A stretch of 5,128 nucleotides of DNA from JALWSI01 sp964569095 [NCBI: uncultured Aquificales bacterium] (GTDB taxonomy: Bacteria > Thermosulfidibacterota > Thermosulfidibacteria > Thermosulfidibacterales): assembly GCA_964569095.1 (NCBI GenBank), contig CAZMTB010000087.1, positions 1 to 5,128 on the forward strand, read 5' to 3'. The translations under genes were made by a program, and so were the position numbers. Below are positions 1 to 5,128 of the stretch, piece after piece. Below the pieces are notes generated by a model that ran no database searches, had not been told where the DNA came from, and saw only the letters and a program-made list of their open reading frames with translations. Each line of letters begins with the position of its first letter. Position 1 is the first letter of the stretch.

Positions 1-1110
1 CTGGAACATCTCGATGTAGTTATCCAGGGATACGTCCCTTCCGCCCAGGCCGGCGACGCAGCCCACCACCATGGGACGCTTGGGCTCGTGGTAGAGGGCG
101 GAACGCACCTCAGATAGCACTGGCCCGGCCTGTCCCCCAAAGGAGATGCACCTGTCCAGCACCACCACGCACTTTGCGTTCACCAGGGCGTCGATCAGGT
201 CCTGGAAGGGGAAGGGCCTCCAAAGCCTGAGCTCCACGATTCCCACCTTCTTGCCCTTCTCTCTAAGGGCGTCTACCGCAACCTCGGCTGCCTCGGTGAC
301 GGAGCCCTGGGTGAGCAGGATGATCTCGGCGTCGTCGCTCTTGTAGTGCTCCACCGCGTGGTACTCCCGGCCGAAGCGCTCGCCGAATTCCTTCAGAACC
401 TCGTCTATCACCTTCCGGGAGTTCCTTATGGCCACGTCCTGTTGCTTCTTGGCCTCGGTGTACACCTCGGGTAGTCCCACCGGTCCCAGGGTCATGGGGT
501 TGTCGGTATCCAGCTTGTACTTGTACTCGAAGGGGGGCAGGTATCCCTCCAGCTCCTCGTCATCGAACATGTAGAGGGGCTCGATGACGTGGGTGAGAAT
601 GAACCCGTCGAAGTTCACCATCACCGGGAGCAGCACGTCGGGGTGCTCTCCCATCTTGAAGGCCATGAGGGTAAGGTCGTAGGCCTCCTGCCCGTTGTTT
701 GCGAATATGGATATCCAACCGGTGTCCCTCTCTCCCATCACGTCGCTGTGGTCGTTCCAGATGCTGATGGGTCCAGAGAGGGCGCGGTTTGCCAGCGCCA
801 TCACCAGGGGCGTTCTGAGGCTGGAGGCGATGTAGAGAATCTCGTGCATGAGGGCCAGTCCCTGGGCACTGGTGGAGGTGAACACCCTGGCCCCGGTGGC
901 CGCGGCCCCTATGCAGGCGCTTATGGCGGTGTGCTCAGACTCCACGGTGATGTACTCGGCGTCCAGCTTTCCGTCTGCCACCAGCGAGGCGAGGTGCTCC
1001 ACGATGTGGGTCTGTGGAGTGATGGGGTAGGCAGATACCACGTCAACATTGGCCTGCCTTGCCGCCTCGGCAATGGCTATGGAGACCTCCATTCCTACTC
1101 GTTTTGCCAT
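1..1110 (-). CDS. porA: Pyruvate:ferredoxin oxidoreductase, alpha subunit (PorA), 3' end cut by window edge
   Basis: This is the alpha subunit of the cytoplasmic four-subunit pyruvate (2-oxoacid):ferredoxin oxidoreductase, which oxidatively decarboxylates pyruvate with CoA to acetyl-CoA and CO2 and reduces ferredoxin. The frame is open for 370 codons from ATG at 1110 to base 1 with no stop. Seen in the protein: YPITPQT at residues 28-34, VESEH at 56-60, TSAQGLALMHE at 80-90, NRALSGP at 108-114 followed by WNDHSD, LDR at 318-320 and GLGGRD at 354-359. These are family hallmarks in their usual order. From memory, relatives are about 380-400 residues, so only some 20-30 residues are missing. An AGAGGTGA ribosome-binding sequence (1118-1125) lies 7 nt before the ATG, which overlaps the porD stop by one base (TAATG). 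The beta subunit, which carries thiamine diphosphate, is expected just beyond the edge. A 2-ketoisovalerate enzyme is the main alternative; the close fit to PorA motifs favours pyruvate. Its codons mostly end in C or G. Confidence 0.94.
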   Translation of the reverse strand, partial: MAKRVGMEVSIAIAEAARQANVDVVSAYPITPQTHIVEHLASLVADGKLDAEYITVESEHTAISACIGAAATGARVFTSTSAQGLALMHEILYIASSLRTPLVMALANRALSGPISIWNDHSDVMGERDTGWISIFANNGQEAYDLTLMAFKMGEHPDVLLPVMVNFDGFILTHVIEPLYMFDDEELEGYLPPFEYKYKLDTDNPMTLGPVGLPEVYTEAKKQQDVAIRNSRKVIDEVLKEFGERFGREYHAVEHYKSDDAEIILLTQGSVTEAAEVAVDALREKGKKVGIVELRLWRPFPFQDLIDALVNAKCVVVLDRCISFGGQAGPVLSEVRSALYHEPKRPMVVGCVAGLGGRDVSLDNYIEMFQ

Positions 1111-1400
1111 TACTCTTTCACCTCTTCTTCCATGGTTATGCAGGCGGCAGGACACTCAACGGCGCATATTCCGCATCCCTTGCAGTAGTCGTAGTTTGGG
1201 TTGAAGTAGCCGTACTCGTCCTTCTCGTATGCGTACTCGGGACAGAAGATGTAGCAGGTGCCGCACTTTATGCACTTGTTCTTGTCAACCACAGGGGCAA
1301 GGGTCTTCCAATCCCCTGTCTTGTACTCAACGCTGTTGCCTGGCTCAGGAATGATGCAGGCAAAGGTTAGCTCCGTCCATTTGGGCTTGGGATCCATCAT
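1110..1400 (-). CDS. porD: Pyruvate:ferredoxin oxidoreductase, delta subunit (PorD), 2x[4Fe-4S] ferredoxin-like
   Basis: This 96-residue protein is the electron-transfer subunit of the complex, moving electrons from the thiamine-bound intermediate to external ferredoxin. Two classic cluster-binding motifs are visible: CIKCGTCYIFCP with cysteines 43, 46, 49 and 53, and CKGCGICAVECP with cysteines 73, 76, 79 and 83. As in other 2[4Fe-4S] ferredoxins, the last cysteine of each motif should ligate the other motif's cluster. Length and the roughly 40-residue N-terminal extension before the first cluster (with the WKTLAPVVDKNKC stretch) match PorD rather than a free ferredoxin. The start overlaps the porG stop in an ATGA (1397-1400), with a GAGGG-like ribosome-binding sequence about 7 nt upstream. 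A second ATG follows directly at 1397-1395, so the true N-terminus could be one residue shorter. The TAA stop overlaps the porA ATG by one base. The equivalent subunit of a related 2-oxoacid oxidoreductase is the only realistic alternative. Confidence 0.95.
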   Translation of the reverse strand: MMDPKPKWTELTFACIIPEPGNSVEYKTGDWKTLAPVVDKNKCIKCGTCYIFCPEYAYEKDEYGYFNPNYDYCKGCGICAVECPAACITMEEEVKE

Positions 1401-1945
1401 TGTGCAACCCTCGCTTCTTCGTAGGCCCTTCTGAAGGCCTTTATCTCTTTCTCCGCTATGCGGGCGAACCTTTCGGCTATAAACTTCTCCAGAACCTCCA
1501 GTTCAACCAGCTTCTTTGCCTTTAGCAGGGTGGCCAGCATTACCACGTTGGTGATGGGCACTCCCAGCTCTTCCATGGCTATGTTGGTGGCGTCCACCGC
1601 CACCACCGAGCCTGGAACCTTCAGCCTCTCCTTCACCTCGGCAGGATCGTGCTTGGTGTTGATTGCCAGAATGCCGTCTTCTCTCATTCCCTGGGTCACA
1701 GGCACCGATCCCAGCAGGGTGGGATCGAGAACAACCACCATATCCGGGTTGTACACGCCGGTGCGCGTCTTTATGGGCGTGTCGGATATGCGGGTGAATG
1801 CCTGAACCGGGGCTCCTCTCCTCTCTGCGCCAAACGAGGGAAACGCCTGGGCGTACTTGCCCTCTTCAATGGCGGCAAGGGCTAAGAGCTCTGCCGACGT
1901 AACAGCGCCCTGTCCCCCGCGTCCGTGAAACCGCAGCTCTACCAA
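1397..1945 (-). CDS. porG: Pyruvate:ferredoxin oxidoreductase, gamma subunit (PorG)
   Basis: This is the 182-residue gamma subunit of the same complex, and the first gene of the operon. Seen in the protein: the N-terminal RFHGRGGQG at residues 5-13, the family's glycine-rich signature, and FPSFGAERRGAPV at 35-47, a very conserved block that in characterised relatives lies at the CoA/active-site interface. VVVLDP at 70-75 and the NTKHDP-like turn near 96-101 follow in the usual place. Length is normal for PorG. No ATG is available at the N-terminus; the start is TTG at 1945-1943, chosen because GAAGGAGGT (1955-1963) lies 9 nt upstream and because the signature must begin a few residues in. The stop overlaps the porD start by 4 bp, implying coupled translation. 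A sigma70-like promoter candidate lies about 60-90 nt upstream. Substrate assignment to pyruvate rests on PorA and gene order; gamma subunits of 2-ketoisovalerate and indolepyruvate enzymes share the same fold. Confidence 0.94.
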   Translation of the reverse strand: MVELRFHGRGGQGAVTSAELLALAAIEEGKYAQAFPSFGAERRGAPVQAFTRISDTPIKTRTGVYNPDMVVVLDPTLLGSVPVTQGMREDGILAINTKHDPAEVKERLKVPGSVVAVDATNIAMEELGVPITNVVMLATLLKAKKLVELEVLEKFIAERFARIAEKEIKAFRRAYEEARVAQ

Positions 1946-1954
1946 GAGACCTGT

Positions 1955-1963
1955 ACCTCCTTC
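1955..1963 (-). promoter_or_regulatory. Strong Shine-Dalgarno site deciding the TTG start of porG
   Basis: The minus strand reads GAAGGAGGT, nearly complete complementarity to the 16S rRNA tail. It ends 9 nt before the TTG at 1945-1943. No ATG or GTG in the same frame lies at a suitable distance, so this site supports the TTG start. Confidence 0.78.
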
Positions 1964-2005
1964 TTGTGTGGATTGCTCCTCTTTTGAACCCTTCCTATTT
2001 TCCCC

Positions 2006-2035
2006 CTAATACTCGTCTTCCGTTTCGTGAGTCAA
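2006..2035 (-). promoter_or_regulatory. Candidate sigma70-type promoter for the por operon
   Basis: Reading the minus strand, TTGACT (2035-2030; 5 of 6 to TTGACA) is separated by 18 nt from TATTAG (2011-2006; 4 of 6 to TATAAT). Transcription would start near 1999, giving a leader of roughly 55 nt that contains the strong ribosome-binding site. It is the best match seen upstream of porG, but a bacterial origin of the sequence is itself inferred, so this is a moderate-confidence call. Confidence 0.42.
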
Positions 2036-2199
2036 GCGACATCTCTCTTTTTAGCAATGTGCGGTTTGGTGTGACAAAGGAAGTATGAGCCAAAGAGGTT
2101 GATTTGTGGGCACTTGCTAATAAGCATTTGTTCGAGTTATAGAGAGGTGCATAAGGAGGTTAGATAGGGGGGCAGAGGAAGATGTTTGGGGTGTTTAGC

Positions 2200-2215
2200 G
2201 AAGGGAAGAAGGGAA
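2200..2215 (+). repeat. Perfect tandem repeat of GAAGGGAA (two copies) in an all-purine run
   Basis: GAAGGGAA occurs at 2200-2207 and again at 2208-2215, and the run continues as pure purine to 2221, giving 22 consecutive purines. Only two copies are present, so it may be chance within a purine-rich leader. No function can be assigned. Confidence 0.5.
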
Positions 2216-2222
2216 GAGAGGT

Positions 2223-2468
2223 ATGGAGTATGGTTTAAATAGACCGAAAAGAGTGATTGGCGATTTTCCCCATCTGGTATATGTATTCACGTTAAACCCG
2301 CTGGCAACCTATTTACCTAAGAGGGTCTGTTTATTGTTGATGGGTGTTTGGAAAGTAGAGAAAGGGTTTGCAATTGCGAATGTGGGTAAAAAGTTGTTTC
2401 TGTTTACTGTCTTGCCCGTTACTTTTATGCTGCTCTGGAAACTTAAACGATACTCTATCGCTGAGTAG
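2223..2468 (+). CDS. Doubtful small ORF, possible single-pass membrane peptide
   Basis: I do not recognise this 81-codon frame (ATG at 2223, TAG at 2466-2468), and it may not be a gene. In its favour, it fills the gap in the same direction as the sensor gene, ending 39 nt before it. It also has a hydrophobic C-terminal stretch (residues about 59-72, LFLFTVLPVTFMLL) followed by basic residues KLKR, as in a small membrane protein. Against it, the nearest ribosome-binding-like sequence, AGAGAGG (2215-2221), is almost fused to the ATG. Hydrophobic residues are also expected in T-rich noncoding DNA, and a candidate promoter for the sensor lies inside it. The overlapping minus-strand frame at 2309-2509 is equally open, which shows how weak openness is as evidence here. 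Confidence 0.2.
   Translation: MEYGLNRPKRVIGDFPHLVYVFTLNPLATYLPKRVCLLLMGVWKVEKGFAIANVGKKLFLFTVLPVTFMLLWKLKRYSIAE
2403..2431 (+). promoter_or_regulatory. Candidate promoter for the sensor gene (with leader)
   Basis: TTTACT (2403-2408; 4 of 6 to TTGACA) and TATGCT (2426-2431; 4 of 6 to TATAAT) are separated by exactly 17 nt. Transcription would begin near 2438, leaving about 70 nt before the start codon. It is weak, and competes with the candidate at 2470-2498. Confidence 0.28.
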
Positions 2469-2469
2469 G

Positions 2470-2498
2470 TTGGAACACAAGGCGTTGTTTGGAATAAT
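2470..2498 (+). promoter_or_regulatory. Alternative promoter candidate placing transcription start at the sensor start codon
   Basis: TTGGAA (2470-2475; 4 of 6) and AATAAT (2493-2498; 5 of 6) are 17 nt apart. A start point 6-8 nt downstream would be about 2504-2506, at or immediately before the tandem ATGs, producing a leaderless or nearly leaderless mRNA. That would fit the lack of a good Shine-Dalgarno sequence before this gene. Confidence 0.3.
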
Positions 2499-2507
2499 TG
2501 GAATGAC

Positions 2508-5128
2508 ATGATGGATTTTCGCTTTAGCAGGAAGCTGGTTGTGTGGGTGCTGTTCTTTCTCCTCTTCGAGGTGAGTGTAGGAGGGTGGAGTATTTATGTG
2601 CTAAAAAAGCACATCTTGGAGAACTATTACCATTTGGTGAAGGAGAGAGCGAGGACCCTTCAAGATAGACTAAACGTGGTGAAATCCTATGTGGAAGTCT
2701 CTTCGGTGGTTGCCGAGATAGAGAAGTTTTTGGCCACGAGGGATAAAAAATTCGTTCCAGATGCCGAGAAGCAGCTGGAAAAACTCAAAGAGGTGTCGGA
2801 TGCTGATATAACTTATATTATGGATACAAACGGCACCTGCCTTCTTTCTACTTATCCTAAATTGGTAGGCAATAACTACGGTTTCAGGGTTTATTTCAAG
2901 GATGCTATGCGTAAGGGCACAGGATTCTTTATGGCCTATGGTGTTACCTCCCACGTTTTGGGATTCTACTTTGCTTCGAGGGTGGAGTACCGAAATAGGC
3001 CCGTGGGGGTTGTGGTGATTAAAATGTCTGGCAAAACCTTGTGGCCAGAGGTTTTTAAATCCGATGATAATGCCCCATTTCTATCTGGTAAGGTTTTTGA
3101 GGGTTTTGCTACTAAAGAGGGGATTATAGTAGGAGGCTCTGGCAAGTTCTATGTGCTGGAAACCGTATCTGGAGCTTTGAAAAAGTATCTCCAGAGCACT
3201 CGACATTTTCCCCTTGGTCTCGTGGGACAACTTGAGTTTCCTCGCGGTACGTGGAACCTTCTGAAGGAGAGAGGGGCGTTGAAAGTTAGTAATCCGGCCA
3301 GCGGACATAGCTTCTACTTATACCTGATTCCCCTTGACGCTACTGGTTTGTTTTTCTTCTCGAGCGTTCCTTCCTCAGTGATGACTTGGCGTCTCAATAG
3401 AGTTGCTAATCCCGTTTATATTATTCTTGTTGCTCTGTTTCTCTCATTTTTAATGATGACTCTTCTCTACGCCTCTAGGGAAGAAAGAGAAGAGCGCCTT
3501 AGCGAGGAGAATAAGAGATATGCCACTCTGCTTGCCCGCTATAAAAGCATAATAGACACTGTTCAAGAAGGATTTTGGGTTGTGGACCATGAAACCAGAA
3601 AAATTCTCGAAGTGAACGACGCTATTTGTAAGATGTTGGGATACCAAAGGAACGAGCTAGTGGGCAAGACTCCCTTTGACCTTGTGGCCAAGAATAGTCG
3701 AAAGATACTACAAGAACAGGCTGATAAGCCTCCCAATGAGTGTTGCAGTTTTGAGGCAGAGTTCATAAGAAAGGATGGTACCAAAAGGCTGATTCACGTG
3801 AGTTCCTCCTTCGTTCAAGAAGGCAGGGAGGGAGGTGGGTTTAGGTTTGCTTTTCTTACGGATATCACCGAGATGGTTAAAACCCGGAAAGAGGTTCAAA
3901 GGCTCTCAACTGCTGTGGAGCAAGCTGGTAGCAGTGTGGTTATCACGGATCTTGAGGGAAATATTGTTTATGTTAACCCTGCATTTACGAGGGAGACCGG
4001 ATATTCCCGCGAGGAGGCGATAGGCCAGAATCCAAGAATTTTAAAAACCAACTACCATCCTCCGGAAATATACAAGGAGCTTTGGAGTACCATCACCTCT
4101 GGCAAGACTTGGAGAGGGATTTTTAAAAACAAGAGGAAAGACGGTACCATATTCTGGGAACAGGCGGTGATAACCCCTGTGATCTCGGAGTCTGGAGAAA
4201 TAACTAACTACATCGCCATAAAACACAACATAACCGAGAAGGTAGAATTGGAGGAACGGCTTAATGCTGCCCTTGCAGAGTTGAACTTGATTCTTGAGAA
4301 TGCCCCTATGGGTATAGCCTACATTAAGAACAGAGTGTTGCTTAGGGTGAATCCGGCCCTGGCGCAGCTGTGGGGAGGCACCCCGGAAGATATGGAGGGT
4401 AAGGATGCCATCTTATTTCATCCCACCGAGGATCAGTATCATTGGATAGGCGAAAAAGCCTACGCGGTGATGAGAGAGGGCAAGACCTTCGTTGGCGAGT
4501 TTCCCTTAAAAATAAAGGACGGTTCTTTAAAATGGGTCAGAGTGGCGGCGCGTGCATTAGATCCCCTTACACCCGAGGAAGGCTCCATCTGGATGGTGGA
4601 GGACATCTCGGAGCGGAAAAAGTGGGAAGAGGCTGTGGCAAGTAAAACCGCCATTCTCCAGGCGGTCAGCGAGGCTTCGAACTTGGTGCTTGTGGAGGAT
4701 TCTTCAAAGGTGGCTCCGCGGTTTCTTTCCCTTATTGGTAGGGCTTCTAACGTTGAAAAGGTATCGGTGTGTAGGGTAAGGCAAAGGGGAAAAGAAGAGA
4801 TCCAAGTGATAGAGCTTGCATCTTGGACACTTAAAGATGGGTATATTGCTTCTATGGATAGCCACATATTTGACTATAAAGATCCGGGCTTTGAGAAGTG
4901 GTTTGATAAGTTGAAGAGAGGGGAGACAGTTAAGTTTGATGCTTCTTTTAACGGATATTGTGGGGGAATTTTTAGGGGAAGGGAGGGAGAGTGCCTGGTT
5001 CCCATTTTGGTGGACGAAGAGCTGTGGGGCATGTTGGTGCTTGATAGCGGTGCGGGTACTTCATGGCACGAGGTGGAGATAGACGCCTTCAGGGTGGCTG
5101 CCAACCTCATCGCCGCCACGGTGAAGAG
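2508..5128 (+). CDS. Membrane multi-sensor protein (Cache-PAS-PAS-PAS-GAF), probable histidine kinase, 3' end cut by window edge
   Basis: The frame is open for 873 codons to the window edge. Predicted layout from the residues: TM1 about 10-32; extracytoplasmic double-Cache-like sensor about 33-300, resembling DctB-type kinases (MDTNG at 105-109, GNNYGFRVYF at 121-130, AYGVTS at 143-148, PVGVVVIKM at 165-173); TM2 about 303-322. A charged signalling helix (324-344) then leads straight into PAS1 (345-457, VND near 369-371, closing TDITE), PAS2 (466-578, VNPAF at 489-493, closing KHNITEK), PAS3 (592-705, VNPAL, closing EDISERKK) and a GAF domain (about 714-873). No HAMP domain lies between TM2 and PAS1. 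Proteins with this GAF type usually end in HisKA and HATPase domains, which would lie beyond the window; another output such as a diguanylate cyclase is possible. ATGs at 2508 and 2511 are both usable; only a weak GGAA (2500-2503) precedes them. The ligand is unknown. Codons end in T or A more often than in por. Confidence 0.92.
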   Translation, partial: MMDFRFSRKLVVWVLFFLLFEVSVGGWSIYVLKKHILENYYHLVKERARTLQDRLNVVKSYVEVSSVVAEIEKFLATRDKKFVPDAEKQLEKLKEVSDADITYIMDTNGTCLLSTYPKLVGNNYGFRVYFKDAMRKGTGFFMAYGVTSHVLGFYFASRVEYRNRPVGVVVIKMSGKTLWPEVFKSDDNAPFLSGKVFEGFATKEGIIVGGSGKFYVLETVSGALKKYLQSTRHFPLGLVGQLEFPRGTWNLLKERGALKVSNPASGHSFYLYLIPLDATGLFFFSSVPSSVMTWRLNRVANPVYIILVALFLSFLMMTLLYASREEREERLSEENKRYATLLARYKSIIDTVQEGFWVVDHETRKILEVNDAICKMLGYQRNELVGKTPFDLVAKNSRKILQEQADKPPNECCSFEAEFIRKDGTKRLIHVSSSFVQEGREGGGFRFAFLTDITEMVKTRKEVQRLSTAVEQAGSSVVITDLEGNIVYVNPAFTRETGYSREEAIGQNPRILKTNYHPPEIYKELWSTITSGKTWRGIFKNKRKDGTIFWEQAVITPVISESGEITNYIAIKHNITEKVELEERLNAALAELNLILENAPMGIAYIKNRVLLRVNPALAQLWGGTPEDMEGKDAILFHPTEDQYHWIGEKAYAVMREGKTFVGEFPLKIKDGSLKWVRVAARALDPLTPEEGSIWMVEDISERKKWEEAVASKTAILQAVSEASNLVLVEDSSKVAPRFLSLIGRASNVEKVSVCRVRQRGKEEIQVIELASWTLKDGYIASMDSHIFDYKDPGFEKWFDKLKRGETVKFDASFNGYCGGIFRGREGECLVPILVDEELWGMLVLDSGAGTSWHEVEIDAFRVAANLIAATVK

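Larger units (their letters stand above)
1946..2507. other. Divergent intergenic region of about 560 bp between porG and the sensor gene
   Basis: This gap is long for a divergent promoter region. It holds the porG leader and its candidate promoter on the minus strand, a purine-rich plus-strand tract (about 2137-2230) with an 8-bp tandem repeat and an orphan Shine-Dalgarno-like sequence, a doubtful 81-codon ORF (2223-2468), and two weak plus-strand promoter candidates near the sensor start. I see no stable stem-loop followed by a T run, no tRNA, and no extended inverted repeat that would mark an operator. The longest perfect palindrome noticed is GCAATTGC near 2370-2377. It is more AT-rich than the por genes. 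Confidence 0.8.

Noticed and set aside
589-1188. 199-codon plus-strand frame opposite porA and the end of porD
   Set aside because: It is antisense to clearly conserved PorA motifs, is rich in H, G and V as expected from reading GC-rich coding DNA backwards, and has no recognisable domain.
1458-1885. Plus-strand frames of 115 and 78 codons opposite porG
   Set aside because: They are shadows of porG: composition is serine/threonine-rich from the complementary strand, and there are no motifs or ribosome-binding sites of note.
2113-2124. TGCT-AATA-AGCA inverted repeat as an operator or hairpin
   Set aside because: A 4-bp arm without extension is expected by chance in a region of this length.
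2234-2241. TTTAAATA as an archaeal TATA box
   Set aside because: It lies about 270 nt upstream of the sensor start and inside the doubtful ORF; nothing suitable begins 25-60 nt downstream, and other signs favour a bacterium.
2309-2509. 66-codon minus-strand frame in the intergenic region
   Set aside because: It has no recognisable sequence, overlaps the sensor start region, and lacks a convincing ribosome-binding site; openness alone is not evidence in this AT-richer DNA.
3975-4060. PAS2 as a blue-light LOV domain, suggested by GQNPRILKT
   Set aside because: The LOV signature needs a flavin-reactive cysteine (N-C-R-F-L); here the position is proline (N-P-R-I-L), a form common in ordinary PAS domains.
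4460-5119. Minus-strand frames of 135 and 81 codons opposite the sensor
   Set aside because: They are serine/threonine/leucine-rich reverse shadows of the PAS3 and GAF coding sequence, which reads cleanly on the plus strand.

Overview
The window (5128 bp) holds two divergent blocks separated by about 560 bp without a convincing gene. On the minus strand (1-1945) lies the 5' part of a four-subunit pyruvate (2-oxoacid):ferredoxin oxidoreductase operon in the order porG-porD-porA; porA runs off the left edge, and porB would be expected just beyond it. On the plus strand (2508-5128) lies a long open frame for a membrane-bound multi-sensor signalling protein: TM, extracytoplasmic Cache domain, TM, three PAS domains, GAF. 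It runs off the right edge before any output domain, most likely a histidine kinase, is reached.

Organism: the split gamma/delta/alpha(/beta) enzyme points to an anaerobe. Frequent AGG/AGA and ATA codons and the split enzyme are common in thermophilic bacteria and archaea, but are not proof. A plausible bacterial -35/-10 pair upstream of porG, a strong Shine-Dalgarno before a TTG start, and the Cache-PAS-PAS-PAS-GAF layout favour an anaerobic, possibly thermophilic bacterium. An archaeon with bacterial-like kinases cannot be excluded from this window.

The three por genes overlap by 4 bp (ATGA) and 1 bp (TAATG), so they are almost certainly co-transcribed and translationally coupled. They build one cytoplasmic complex that converts pyruvate and CoA to acetyl-CoA and CO2 and passes electrons to ferredoxin through the two [4Fe-4S] clusters of PorD. 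The sensor is transcribed away from this operon. Nothing in the sequence shows that it regulates por; its ligand and output are unknown.

The gap (1946-2507) contains the porG leader and candidate promoters for both directions. It also has a purine-rich tract with an 8-bp tandem repeat, an orphan Shine-Dalgarno-like sequence and a doubtful 81-codon ORF. I see no tRNA, rRNA, CRISPR, transposon or convincing terminator. Overall this is an ordinary metabolic operon beside a large, only partly visible sensor, and I do not find a clearly new biological system.
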